From Amphibalanus amphitrite (lineage: Eukaryota > Arthropoda > Thecostraca > Balanomorpha > Balanidae), in NCBI RefSeq assembly GCF_019059575.1, contig NW_024881534.1, positions 186,001-250,000 of the forward strand: a stretch of DNA of 64,000 nucleotides, given 5' to 3'. The position numbers were made by a program, and so were the translations under genes. A model generated the notes under the pieces. The model saw only the letters and a list, made by a program, of their open reading frames with translations, did no database searches and had not been told where the DNA came from. Shown here one piece after another: positions 20,896 to 37,396 of the stretch (position 1 is its first letter; each line of letters starts with the position of its first letter).

Positions 20896-22059
20896 TAGAG
20901 AAATTGGAAAAGATAATGAAAGACAAAGAGATTGCCATGAAAAATGCCCAGAAACAGCAGGCAGAAATGTTCGTGAAAACAGCACAAATGTTCAGGGAGT
21001 CACAAGAACAAAACAGGCTACAAATGATGGCTGTTTTCGAACAAAACAGACAACAGATGATGAACGTTTTCATTATTTGTTTAGTGATCGCGGCGACTAT
21101 TGTTGGGTATCAAACTTGGACAACAAACAAGGCAGACGAAAAGGCTTGGGAAATGGTAGCAGCCGAAAGGGCTAACGCAGAACGGAGGGAGCATCAAATG
21201 AGCATGGAAAAAGAAAGCATGGTTCTCCAGCTGATGAAACTTCAAATGGAGCTACAGCAGAAAAATCAGGCAAAAGATGAAGCCGATACGATGAGTAAGT
21301 TAATAAAGGCGATAGCTGACAGGGACAAGATGTCCGTCAGCGAGAGAGAACAGAACAACAAACCCTTCAGGGGTGAGCGTGAGAATCTGGAGGCTCCACC
21401 GCAAACTAAGGAGGCTGAGAGAAAGGATTTGATGTTTTTAGCCGCTTTGGTCTGTGTGCTTGCTGTTGTGATTGTGCTCCGTCGCCAGTAACTGCCAGCA
21501 GTGCCAGTGCTTTACAGTACTCACTACTCGGTATACCTCTATGTATTTCACTGGAATATTTTGAATCACTGTTGTTTGAGCCGGACCAACAATGGTCCAG
21601 CTTTTGTGTGTGTGGGGGGGGGGGTCATGGCAAAGTCTGAAAACAAATGTAGTTGAGTGGAAAGTGTGACACAATTTATCTGGACGTAGTTTTCCAGTGC
21701 AAAGTTGCCGTTTTGGCTCTAGAGGGGTGGTTTGGTCGCTATCCGGACTGCCTCATCGGGGGCCGCCAGGGCGAGGCGTGTCTTGAGCTGAGTATCAGCC
21801 GATCGAGGCGTCATCTGGCGGGTGTGGCGTCAGCTAACTACCATTGAACCGATCGCCGTGAGCTCTGGTGGCAGGCACATTGAACTACCCGATCACCGTA
21901 CCATAGCTCACTTAAATCGCGTCTAATAAATGGCATATTGATATGTCTTTACGTCAACTCGATTCCGCTCGACGCGGGCATCGGCAAAATCGGACCAAAT
22001 GTTTCCAGCTCTAGCCGAACTACGGTCATCTGCAGTCAGGTCATGACCGGTCGGTGAAA

Positions 22060-22258
22060 ACCAATGACCAATGATCATGGGCCGCCATTGTCTCTGGAGC
22101 TGGACCAGACGTCTCCAAGACCAGTGAGACAGTCATCTACGGCGATGACCGGTCATGACCATTAGCCATGAGCTGCCAGCGTTCCCAGTCAGTGGCCCTT
22201 GCTGGAGAGCATTCAACAACCCCGCACATTTGGTGGCTCTCATTGTTGATGGTGTCGA
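22060..22258. repeat. Dispersed repeat, copy 2
   Basis: Similar to 13948-14115 (and the part before the hAT insertion) in the same orientation. A mariner element interrupts or bounds it at 22262. Confidence 0.5.
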
Positions 22259-22263
22259 CTTTA

Positions 22264-23114
22264 CGAGGTGTGACCAAAAAGAAACGAGACTGTGTCCGCC
22301 GGGGACATGGCTCAGCATCTACACACCGATTACCTATATTATAGTGATGCGTAGCATTTCAGCACTATCTGAGCGAAGTTTCGCTTTTGCTGGCCCATTA
22401 TCCTTCTTTACACAAGTGTGTCTCTAATCCCCCTGCAGTACCCCATGTCACGTGCTCTTGTATGTCTTCAACCTCTTCAAAAAGTGAGCCCTTGAGGACA
22501 CCCTTGGTGTTCGGGAACAGCCAGAAGTCACATAGTGTTAGATCTGGCGAGTACGGGTGATGTTTCACTCTGGGTTCCACTGTGGGCTGCCCTCCGGCTG
22601 CTCAAAGACTACCGTGTCACGTCCACACAGCGAGCCTTTGGATCATTGGAGAACACTTTGGGCAACCTCTTATCTTCTTCATGCCCAAATCCACCGTGAG
22701 GATGGCACTCACCGACTCTCTTCCCATTCCTAGCCCCTCAGCCAGCATCCTTTCCGTTTGCGATCTTTGTGCATCAGGCTCGTGGTTTATGTGACATATG
22801 ACTAATGACACCCATGACTAAGCAATAAATGCGAAACGTTGGGTAATTTTTGCGTTTTATCTCTTTTAAAATGAATTCAAAAATTTAGGCCATACATGCA
22901 CTTATATGTCACATCTGTCATTTGATAATCCTCAACAGGCTCGTGGTTGTTTTCTTCATTTCTGGATGTTGTAGGACTTCCAGACTTCGGGTCATCCACC
23001 ACGTCAACTCGTTCACTCGCAAACCTTTTGTGCCCCTCGAACACTCGTGCACAATGCATTGTATCGCCTCCATCGGCATCTCGTATTTGTCGCCCATTTC
23101 GACCATTTGTCGAC
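22264..23114 (-). pseudogene. Degenerate mariner transposon with broken transposase
   Basis: The left end reads CGAGGTGTGACCAAAAAG next to TA, a mariner-type terminal repeat. On the minus strand, fragments in different frames carry mariner transposase signatures in the right order. They are an N-terminal VFEGHKRF segment with a PTTSR-like stretch (about 23085-22920), a middle segment (about 22810-22620), and the catalytic-domain hallmark HHPYSPDLTLCDFWLF (about 22560-22510). Frameshifts and substitutions make it inactive. The 5' part is cut off by the TTAA element at 23119; I could not find the other terminal repeat beyond 24044. Confidence 0.75.
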
Positions 23115-23118
23115 TTAA

Positions 23119-24040
23119 CCCGCGAGTTGCTGGGGGGGGGGGCGTTAAACGCCCCCACTTTTTTCGCCGGGCCATGGCATAAAAACGGCGCGCCGCAGGC
23201 GCGCCAAATTTTGTGTACCTGTAGGGAATTGATTGAAGTTTATTGTGACAAAGTTTCAAGATAATCGGTCGGAAATGTTTGAGATATCGAGGTTTTAGTG
23301 ACGTCATGATTTCTGAGTTTTCGACCAAAAACGGCATATGTTCAAAAAATCATATAAAATCACAGAATAGACATACAGACATGCCGTAAACGCCGTTAGA
23401 CTGCCAATCCCATGAACAATCAAATGGCTATCTTCGATTATTGATTATCGTTCCGCATTTTCCAAAATCTTGAACTGAATCTTGGCAATTTCTCGTGACT
23501 ACTTCACGACCCTGATACATGCATTTCTTAAATTGAACTTTTTGAGCCAAACACGTACACATATGATAAAATGAATGTCACCATCGTGTTCTACGCCCCA
23601 AACTACCCAGAAAACATGTGTCACAGGCTGCGAATATCAGTTTTGATTTTCGGGGATATGTGCCTACCCGGTTGACCTGACCTTGACCCTGACCTATGCT
23701 TGACTGATCCCTACATGGAGCTGACACTCCTGTAGGCCTTATATGATGGATTGTGCACCGTTTTGACAGAGTTACTGACGAGAGGCGCCCATTGCGAAGT
23801 CTTGAAATCCATGCTACTGAAAGTCCGATTTCAGGTGTTTGACCTGACCTTGACCCGACCTGTGACCTCAAAATTCAACTTTAAAGTATTCATCTGAAGT
23901 GTCTCGTCGCGTTCATTCGTTTGCCGCCTCGTGCGTTTCGCTGCGCCTATTGGTTCTCGAGTTATCGGCTGGGGGCGTTTAACGCCCCCCCCCCCCCCCC
24001 AGCAAACGGTGGGTGACGAAATACCCCAGCAACTGCCGGG
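23119..24040. mobile_element. TTAA-flanked MITE, family A (copy 2, inverted)
   Basis: This is the reverse-oriented sister of 7613-8534, also 922 bp, with the same ends and the same G-run/C-run subterminal hairpins. TTAA is at 23115-23118; the other flank is ATAA (24041-24044), a one-base decay. It interrupts the mariner element. Confidence 0.8.
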
Positions 24041-24199
24041 ATAAGTCCTCGTCCGTCCGATTGGCCTTTTTATAGCGGCTGACGTATGAGGGAGTCTGAT
24101 CCCGAAACGGCAGATAATTTCGAATTTGGCCTTCCTTTTATTCCAGAAAAATGTATTATATATGCAACGTGCATCTGATATATCGGATCAAGTCAGGTC

Positions 24200-24532
24200 C
24201 AGACAACCATCAGAGGCTTGTAGATATTTACCACAACCACGACAATACCCGAGGGCCATGAGAATTCGCGGAGCCTCTGATTACTCAGTGCAGCGGCGAG
24301 CGGTGCTGCCTGGCACAATTGGCCCCGCCCGAGAGGCGTCGCCAATTCAGCGGGCTCACGGTCACTGTGGCCCTGGCGGCGCCGCTGCTGGTTTATCGAA
24401 ACTCAGGGTCACCGCGGCGGCGTGGTGTCTCATCAGGGTGCGTTCCTCGCCGGTCACCAGAGAGCAGCCGCACGGGGACCAGTGAGGAGCGTCCGGCGTA
24501 CGACACCGGCCTGACACACGCCTGGAAAGGTC
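24200..24532 (+). promoter_or_regulatory. Putative promoter and non-coding first exon of sulfotransferase gene 1
   Basis: GC-rich sequence similar to 28390-28674 in front of the second sulfotransferase gene (shared stretches around ACTCAGGGTCAC and GAGAGCAGC). It ends at a possible donor AAAG|GTCAGT. The coding exon begins right after an acceptor, which demands an upstream exon. Confidence 0.45.
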
Positions 24533-24913
24533 AGTACCTACTACTCCCCGCTTTTGCTACGAGGATGCTGGCACGATCTCACTTTAAAGCCCAGATTGCA
24601 TGGTAGATGAGTTCATTCGAGGATTTACCAGAACGACGATTACTACCAAATGACGCTACGTTTGAATAATAGCGCAAAAATAAGGCTAGTGCGAAAACGT
24701 ATGTTTTGGAAAGATAGGTAATGACAAAGATGATATGGAAGTCCATAGGCATCTAAACAAAACGCTAGAACAGCTTTGTGATCAAGTATAAATCATAAAT
24801 ATGAATGGTACCTGTATAAATGTCAATGAGAGGTCAGGATGAATAAAAATGCGAGGGCGACTGTTCGGCATTTTTCATTAATGCAACGATTATTAAAAGC
24901 TTTTTTTGCACAG

Positions 24914-27073
<2,160 letters not shown>

Positions 27074-27260
27074 AGACGGATTTAGTTCTGTGTATGAGGA
27101 GAGCATGCATCATCGTAACGAGTTTTGAAACAAGGAAGGGATCAATTGATTGGAGCTTAGGGTCTTTTGAGAAGAGCCAACACATGACTTAGATGACTTA
27201 CATGTATAAGGACTGTGTTATGGAGTAGTGTGATAGAGGACTGTATAGTAAATACTGTGT

Positions 27261-27266
27261 AATAAA
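27261..27266 (+). terminator. Poly(A) signal of sulfotransferase gene 1
   Basis: AATAAA 188 bp after the stop codon. Confidence 0.6.
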
Positions 27267-27269
27267 AAT

Positions 27270-28325
27270 ACATTGGTACATCACTTGTATACCAGTTATA
27301 GGTATATATCAGTTACTGACATGCTATTACCATGACCGTGTAACCTAATTAATTTTGCGTGAAAAGGAATTTATTGATTATGATTTATTATTATTGACGT
27401 AATTATGGTTGGACATGACTACGAAGCAATCCATGATCATGTGCAGTACACGAGTAACAATGCAATATTTATAGTCCACATATAAGAGGCTCATAAGTGT
27501 TATTCGAAGTTCTCATAAACAATACTGTGGTACTGTGTCCTTACATCAAATCCTATCGTCTTCCATTCTAACCTTATATTGCAACCTTGAACCTAGGACA
27601 TGTATGCTGAGCGTCGTTCCAGCAATGTGCAAGTTGGCCGCTTAGCTTGTATGTATATAGAGAACGTAGTGGGGACACAGACACAGACACAGCTGTGTCA
27701 ACTGACCCATGTGTAAAGCGGCAAGACTAATCTTAGCACCGTACAACCTGTGAGAAATGGAAGATTATTCTGTATGTCAAGTTTATCTTAGCATAAATCT
27801 GAGTGAAGATGTCGGAGATGAGTGAATGTGTGATGAAACCAAATGCACACACTGTACCTAAGAATGGCAATCATGCAGTGAAAAGGGAAAGAAAAAAGGG
27901 CTTTGGATACACCTGTCGAAATTTTGTCGACTTCTTCTCAAAGCAAGGTCTCTGTCTCAAATTCGGCGGCTCACTGCGGCACCGTTTTCATTACATCAGT
28001 AAAAAAAGTATATGACCTCCGGAAGATTGCGTCAGCAGCTTGGTCTCGCTAACGTTACCGCTGGGTAAGATAAAGCATAATCTTAACGAGTGTCTTATTT
28101 GCCTCCCACTAACTCCACAATATCAGCTAGCGACAGCTATCAACTTGTCGCCGTCCGCGATCGCATGGTCGTATGTAACATCAAATGTAGCGGGATTTGC
28201 GACAGACACTAACAGCGAGTGAAAAACAGTTTGAGCGATCATATGCGATACTGAACACCTCACTACGCCCCCCCCCCCCCCCCCAATACGTACGCGAGCG
28301 GAGCCACACCACGCGCGGATGAAAC
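27270..28325. other. Intergenic sequence between the sulfotransferase genes
   Basis: AT-rich, no gene recognised. A run of about 19 C residues lies at about 28266-28284. Confidence 0.5.
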
Positions 28326-28329
28326 TATG

Positions 28330-28674
28330 TATCTCTGGCGATTGAACCACGGACCCGCCCCCTTCCTGGCCCTTCCACTCCAACTCGTTTCTACAGTCGT
28401 GATGACTGGGCACGTTCGGTGCGAGTCGAGTCAGGTTGACGGTACTCGTGTACCGGGGCGAGGGACCGTGACTGGCGGCGACGCTGGGCGTTTATCGGAG
28501 CTCAGGGTCACACTAGCGCCGGCTCGGAGCCCCGTCAGACGGAGACGGGCCGCCGCCGGAGAGCAGCGTCCTCTGACAGAGCCGGGAGAGAGGTACGCCC
28601 CCAGACAGTGGCTACCAGAGACCAGACAGGGGAACAGTCACCAGCGAGGAGCCGACAGACAACCGCCAGGGTCA
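28330..28674 (+). promoter_or_regulatory. Putative promoter and first exon of sulfotransferase gene 2
   Basis: GC-rich segment resembling the one in front of gene 1, ending at a possible donor CAGG|GTCAGT. No coding start is needed here because the ATG lies in the next exon. Confidence 0.42.
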
Positions 28675-29209
28675 GTATAATATATCGTCCTATTTTATCA
28701 CTTTATGAAGTGACTTAAAATTGGTAACAGGCATGTTTTCAATAATGAAGCTATATTGTTATATATTATTATATAACTAAATGTGAGTTAAGTAGCTCAG
28801 TTTTCGGAGAAATCAAACACTGGCAGGTACTTTGAAAGGAACTGCGACGAAGCAATTGATATGCTGTCTTACCCTGTAAGTTAATAATTTCAGGAAAAGA
28901 ACTGCGTCGATGACTGTGCTTGATAGAGCTCCGCTCAGCAGTAGCTGAACAAAGATAAAAATGACAGGTACCAAACCAATGCAGAAATATCTAGAACAGA
29001 GTCTCAAAATATGCAAACAATGGTCTGTAGAAAAGCGTGAGCCGGTTTATCTACGAATACCTTTTACGATGTTATTTCGTCAGTCTATAAGAACGCATCC
29101 TTGCGCTTTCGGCGATCCACCCTATAGAAATGGTGCCTAATTTTTCTCTGTTACATAGAATTGCACGCAATTTATTCCAGGCCATAATATTAGCACATGA
29201 TTTTCACAG

Positions 29210-31360
<2,151 letters not shown>

Positions 31361-31399
31361 GCTACTGTTATGAACTAGCTTTGCGTAGTACCACATCAG

Positions 31400-33036
31400 T
31401 AGGAAGCTATGACATAGGTACCGTATGGAATGAAGCTCTTCCAAATTGAGTTAATGGTGGGCGTGCTGTCCAGATAACGTGAGTTACGATGCAATGTTAT
31501 TGTCCATGTACTTACGTACTCATCATTTTTATATGACGTACCAAATGGTCGCCTAGAATTGACGAATGTGAAGATCAATACACGGATAAATACAGAGTTG
31601 TCGCTATTCGGGACACTTGCACCTCATGCTAATGCTGTGTTATTTCACCCTGAACTAATGCCAAACCAACATGGTTAGAATCTCAAAATGAGCTAAAGAG
31701 AACAAATTATCAGTAAGTATCCCGACTTCTCCAACTCGTCTGCCAAAGAATGTAGGTATCTCCCACTTACTGACGCAGGTGGCGCCGTAAGGCCACCTCC
31801 TCAGTGGCGCCATCGCACGGCAAGTCTTGGAAGTACCAGGGCAATGGTGAGGGCGACGGATACCCGACATCAGCGGTAAATGTTTCCTTATATAACATTC
31901 TAATTGCTCTAATGAAAAAGCTCATGAACCATCATTAAACATTTGAATATGCAAACGAATATTAGATAAATAAATCACAAAATAAAGAACAAAGTAGATG
32001 ATGAATAGCGAATTATATTAGGTAGGTGGGTCCTTGGGTAGGTCCAAGAAGTAGGCATGTATGCAAATGTGACCTATGATATGTCGAAAGACAGCGTAAC
32101 CAAGATTCATTTTCATCATTTCTATTGTATTCTACTTCGGCTGCAAGCAGCGGGTCTGACCAGGGGGAGTAGGTACTTACCAGGTCGTGTCAATAGCCTC
32201 CAGTTTGGGGCGGGGCACCCCCACCGTGTGTTGTTGTCCACAGCAGCTCATTGGGGGCTTGTCGGCCTGCCATAGGTGTTCACTGCACGTGCTGTGTATA
32301 GGTACCTATGTATGTGTGCCGCGATGACGCGCCGTGGGAGCGGCAGGCTGGCGACCAATAACGTTCCGCCGTGGTGCGCTTCGTCGGCGGGCCTCTGAGC
32401 ACCCCACTAGCACCTCGTGCCTGGTGGGTGTCGTCCAGTGTACCACCTGCAGCCACTGAGTGTCGTCCAGTGCCTGCAGCACGGCCGGCAGACAGCGGCA
32501 CTCCCAGAACAGCTGCTGCTCGGTGTCAGGATCCTGCCTGTCCGGTTCTAGCAGAGCTGTTGTACCGGCAGAGCTGCTGTTGCTGATACAGCACAGCTGC
32601 TACCAAAAAGTAGCAGAGCTATCACTACCAACTGCTACTCAAAACCTGCAGAGCTGCAGCCCAAGAGGTGCAGAAGCCGGTACTCGGCGCAAGCAGCGCC
32701 ACCTTCAGCCTTATTGTGGCGTTAGCGGCACATCACTCTCAGCTCTGGGCACCGTTTTCACTACCGTGCGGCCCTTAGGGTGGGTAAGTATGCGGAGCTG
32801 GATATGAATTTTGTTAATTTTGTCATGGATGCTGTTACATATTTAAAACCACCTAAAATGACTCATTTTTCAGTAATCAACCACCCCTGTGTGTTTCTGT
32901 TTCTTTCATCCGTTTTTAATTCATGTTTCTTCAGTAAGAAGCGCTGTATGTTTCCTCACTTATAATTTTCTTTGTTTATAATTTGCTTTGGCTTCTATAG
33001 CTAGAACAACAAACATGTTGTTCCTTCTCCCACGCC
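31400..33036. other. Unassigned sequence
   Basis: No gene recognised. A stretch around 32500-32690 is rich in CAGAGCTGC/TACCA-type repeats but shows no protein family signature. Confidence 0.45.
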
Positions 33037-34213
33037 CCGCGGGGGTCCTGGATTTCTACGCCCTGCTGAAAAGAGTTTGAACATCCCCCCTCCTCCCCTC
33101 TAACTCGGCTCCTGGGTCACTTAGCGACACGCAGTAAGCGGCATTCGAAAGTACGTCCAAAATAAGGACGAAAACACTGAAGTCATTTTTTAGGTCGGGT
33201 CAAACGCCAGGGCACCAGAGGCCATCAAGGGTACGATGTTGCCTATTTTAACATTATTTGAAACATCGGCACATAACTCGAGAATCCATAGAGCTACAGC
33301 GCCGCAGAAAAGCGCATTCCGATAGCCCTTTTAGCCCACTTTCTGCAATGTCCCCTACATTTGATCTCAGGTCAACAGTTTACCCGAGAGCAAAAACTGA
33401 AAAGCCGTTTTTAAGAAAAATATTTTTTTTTTTCAATAACTTCTGATTCAAGAGTCACGACATTATTTTTGCCAGCATCGTCTTCCTCTTGTCGAGGCGC
33501 GTCGAATGAAATATAAGTTGACCTTGAAAGGTCAAATTAAAAATTTGACCTCAGGTCAAAGTCATGACCTGACCGAAAAAGGTCATGTTGCATATCAGCC
33601 GATTCGTATCGTCGAGCCGAATACCTACATCTTAAGCGTTTTCGTCGCTATAGCGTGCCTATATAGATAAGAAGTTATCAGCGAAAGACTGTTAGTGTTA
33701 GACCCCATTCGTTACCTGAGACGACCTCGGGGACGTAGCGAGGGGTCACCGGTGCCATTTTCCCGTTCAGTGTGTCATTTGTATTTGTAATTCGGTGTTT
33801 GACGGTGTTTAGAATGACGTCCGTCCAAAAGAGGCGCCTTTCAATTTTTTCCCATTGGCTTATAAGTAGAGGTCGCAAAATTGACCTGATCTCAGTTCAC
33901 CGATATCGAAATGCCGAGATAAAAAAAAATATGCATATTGTTGCTCTTATCAATTGCTGAAAGTTTCAGAGTCGTCGGTCACTCGGTGTAGTCATGGCAG
34001 GCATTGAAACTTTTGAGGAGGTGAGGTCACTTGGCGTGACCTGGTGACCTAAACTTGGATGACCTTGGTCTGAATTTTTCACAACATGTGCGAGAAAGAT
34101 GTATGATAACGTGTGCCAAAAACGGCGGCACTCAGCGCTGCCGTCTCTGAGACATTCGCGAAAAGCCGCAGGAGGTGTTGGCAGCCCCCTCCCCCCCCCC
34201 AGCAGGGGGCGGG
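33037..34213. mobile_element. TTAA-type MITE, family C (copy 1)
   Basis: Strong similarity to 40201-41372 in the same orientation (shared CTAACTCGGCTCCTGGG and many AGGTCA blocks). The right end GCAGGGGGCGGG abuts TTAA (34214-34217). The left end is decayed: no TTAA is seen there and the G-run hairpin is broken, so the left boundary is approximate. No reading frame for a transposase. Confidence 0.7.
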
Positions 34214-34219
34214 TTAAAC

Positions 34220-34624
34220 GTTTTAAGTGTCCCGCAAATACCTACGTCACTGCTCGCAAAAGACCCCGCGTTGTTCTTACGCAGCACGGAGCTGAGAACA
34301 GTGCACCTGCGCCGTGTTCCATCAAACACCTCAGTCAAATATCCACGGCCGAGCTGTCAATTACCCGTCCCACAAATAGTCGTTAGGTGCCGCCGAAAAA
34401 TATGGTTCGCCGCAGGAATTACAGCGCTCTACATGGGTTCGATGACCGTGTAAAGGGGCTCCGGGACATGGAAGAAATGCCAAGCTGTCTATGGCCTAAA
34501 TTGGCCTTAAAAGATATACATTTTATACTTTGGAATAGCACAGCTGATTAAAAATAGACGTTATCATTGTCCAAAAATACTGGACGAAAATACTCTTACC
34601 GCCATACTGGATGTGGTCTCATGC
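34220..34624. other. Unassigned sequence
   Basis: Nothing recognised between the TTAA element and the hAT MITE. Confidence 0.5.
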
Positions 34625-34632
34625 AGGTCCAA

Positions 34633-34933
34633 CAGGGCTGCGGAGTCGATGGATTTTCGGCGACTCCGACTCCGACTCCGATTCCGGCTTTCAAAAACCA
34701 GCTCCGACTCCGACTCCGACTCCGGGCAGAATTGTCGACTCCGACCGACTCCAACTCCCGACTCCGACTCCGCAGACCTAGCAGGGCTGCGGAGTCGACA
34801 GATTTTCGGTGACTCCGACTCCGACTCCGGCTCGGGTTTCTAAAATCGACTCCGACTCCGACTCCGACACCGGTCACAACTGTCGACTCCGACCGACTCC
34901 GACTCCGACTCCGACTCCGACTCCGCAGCCCTG
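34633..34933. mobile_element. hAT-type MITE, head-to-tail dimer (copy 2)
   Basis: Ends CAGGGCTGCGGAGTCG and complement, with a perfect 8-bp duplication AGGTCCAA at 34625-34632 and 34934-34941. Internal junction and CGACTCC arrays match the copy at 3283-3577. Confidence 0.93.
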
Positions 34934-34941
34934 AGGTCCAA

Positions 34942-36168
34942 TATGATAAAAGTGCCGTGCTATGGTATCCTCAGTAACATTTCTGATAGCATTTACCAAG
35001 GAATAAGGTATCCATGTGGCATAATACCGGTGCTGGCAACTGCACATCCGAGTCAATAGAATAATGATTCCTAGAACTGTCAATATAAGACGAAATGTAA
35101 TACGTACAGACACATTTTTCATTCAAACCATAGACGTTTTCTGCAGCTGAACTACTGCGAGTGCTGCACCAAATCCTTTCTACGATATTTAAAACATTGG
35201 ACCCTGCAGTCTTCCAGCCAACACAACAACCTTGATAGGCGTGAGTTCATCCCATAACTGGCGCGGACAGTCCGTTTCGACCACCGTTAGGAAACATACT
35301 GCAAGTGCCGTTCCTATAGACTTTGGCGGCCATTCCGTCGGACCCCCGTACAAAGTGACATGCAATGAGCAAATGAGCTTTAATTCAGGCATGGTCAGTT
35401 TGAAGCATCGCTGCCTGAGCCATCACTTACATGTCATTGTTAGTCTTTGGCATGGTCATTGGTCATGTTCCATGTTAAGTGCAAAACTAGATGACCCTCT
35501 ATCCATCTTTATGTTTCAGAATGGTGTAAGCGAAAATAGCATTCGGCGTAGTTTACATACCGAATCAACAATGCATCAGTATCACATCAGCGGGTCACCC
35601 AAGCGAATGCTGGACGATAGAGAGTGAATGATAGTGTATCAGGAGAGCCCGTGAATACCGTTGAAGCAGCGCAAAACATCCGGCAAATCGACGGCCAGCG
35701 GAGCCTCAGGCCACATACCTATAATTGAAATCGCTCAATGCTGGTGAGTCAGTGGTGAGTGAGCTATGACGGATCAAGTAAGCTTAGAAACTGTCCACTA
35801 GCTCATAGCTGTGTGTCAGAAACCTGTTCATAATTAACGGAACTTTCTGTTCAACTTTTGATTAGTTGGCAAAAAAAAAAATCAACCCGCTTAGATGATA
35901 TATCTCATAATTAAAATATTATAAAGCAATTTAAGAACATAATTGAATATTGATCCCTGATGGTATGATTAAAATAATGTTGGCGTCTTCTAAACATGTT
36001 CCTTGCTTTAACAATGAGCGGCTAACTACATAAGTCACTTACGGCCTAAGGGCAATGACCAAGCACGAGCAATCAAGCATCCTCGGAGCATCAGTTGCGT
36101 TCAAAAACGTTTCCAAATAACAACCACCCTCAATACAAGCAGCTTGCATCCAGGCTCCCAGGAGTTTG
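34942..36168. other. Unassigned sequence
   Basis: No gene, repeat boundary or RNA recognised. Confidence 0.45.
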
Positions 36169-36172
36169 GACC

Positions 36173-36976
36173 TGTAACACGTGTGTGTTCTCGTGCCCAG
36201 AGCGGGGCACTTCGTGTTGTTGGCGGTCCTCGTCAGAGACGACGGTCTTCCGGTCGAGTTGTATTTGAGCAGCACAACACAGAGCAGGATGATCGGCTAC
36301 GGTGTCGGCACACGGAGCAGATGGTACACGTCCGATGGCTCTGGGACTCGGGGGTCTTCTGAATTTCCCTTTGCCGGGGTGCTCTCAGCTCGGCTCACCC
36401 GACCTAGTTCCTACTACATACTAGAACGTAAAACTATCCTGCATGACGGCCCGCTATTGGATTAAAACATTTTCGCTTTGAGACTCGTCTCGTGATTGGC
36501 TATTACTAGGTCACCGCCCCTCGGCTCTCTGGTAGCTCCCAGGAGACACGTGTCAAGTGAGTTGCCAATCGTCACACGCTGGCACCGTGGTTGAGGGGGG
36601 CGTAGCATGATATCGTTCTAAGAAACGCGTCGGAAGCATTGTCGGACATTAACCAGGTCACTATTCTGCGCGGGCCGGCATGAATGACGGATGGCGCGCG
36701 ACAGGCTGGCGCGACTCAGCGGCACCGTCGTGGCGGGCTGGGCGCGCGGCCGAGTTACATTAAATATACAGATCATAGAACTGGAGCTACGTAAAATATA
36801 CCGAATATAAAAGTGAAGTTAACCTGACTGCAACGTTGGTGTGGTGTCGATTATGCAAATAATTGTAAAGTTATGATATGGCCGTCACGCAGGTAACGCT
36901 ACAGGTAATTAGTATAGAACTACGCTAGATTGCACCGTAAACATAAATCGGAGAGAGTACATCATCTCATCTTACA
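36173..36976 (-). repeat. 3' LTR of the envelope-bearing element
   Basis: 804 bp with TG..CA tips; matches 42035-42838 nearly perfectly. Confidence 0.9.
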
Positions 36977-36990
36977 TACCTCCCCCACCC
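36977..36990 (-). promoter_or_regulatory. Polypurine tract
   Basis: In element orientation GGGTGGGGGAGGTA lies directly before the 3' LTR, where plus-strand DNA synthesis is primed in LTR elements. Confidence 0.65.
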
Positions 36991-37396
36991 AGGGCGAGAG
37001 CTTTGGGTAAGCCAAAGCAGGGTCCGGCGCCTGAAGGGCGGAGGACACGGTGGGGAAACACGACACAGAACGAACACTGTTTACTACAGAACACGACGCG
37101 TGGGAGGGGGGGCGGGCACCGGGAAGTAACGCGACGAAGGGTTACGCGGCAGGACCGTCGGCGTCACGGAACGGCACGGTATGCGCTCGGTCACTCGCTG
37201 CAGCACCAGAGCGGTTGTCGTGGTCCGTGATGGTGGAGATTGCCGTTGGTCGAAGGCCGGATCGGTGTTGACCCGGTCACTTAGCGGTCGCGCGGGGTCT
37301 TACGGTGACCCGAAAGTTTATAGTCCGTCACGGTGCAAGCACGGCGCCTTGCATACGCGGTCGTTTCACTGGGAAAGGGGAAACACTGATGCGGCC

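Larger units (their letters stand above)
15374..21491 (+). pseudogene. Coiled-coil membrane protein, copy 2, split by an LTR retrotransposon
   Basis: The coding exon begins with the same MGNGKSK start as copy 1 at 15374 and reads 31 codons to 15466. There it meets the retrotransposon, whose first three bases (TAG) stop the frame. The remainder resumes at 20896-20900 and reads to 21491, with the same hydrophobic segment (FIICLVIAATIVGYQ) and hydrophobic C-terminus ending LRRQ. Both halves keep good coding quality, so the gene was probably functional until recently. A downstream-only frame starting inside the LTR (from 20823) could in principle make an N-terminally altered product without the myristoylation motif; I see no evidence that it does. 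A poly(A) signal candidate, AATAAA, is at 21925-21930. Confidence 0.78.

Noticed and set aside
20823-21491. An independent 222-aa gene starting in the LTR
   Set aside because: The first codons are LTR sequence; the rest is the 3' half of the split copy 2 gene, so I annotated it as part of that disrupted gene.
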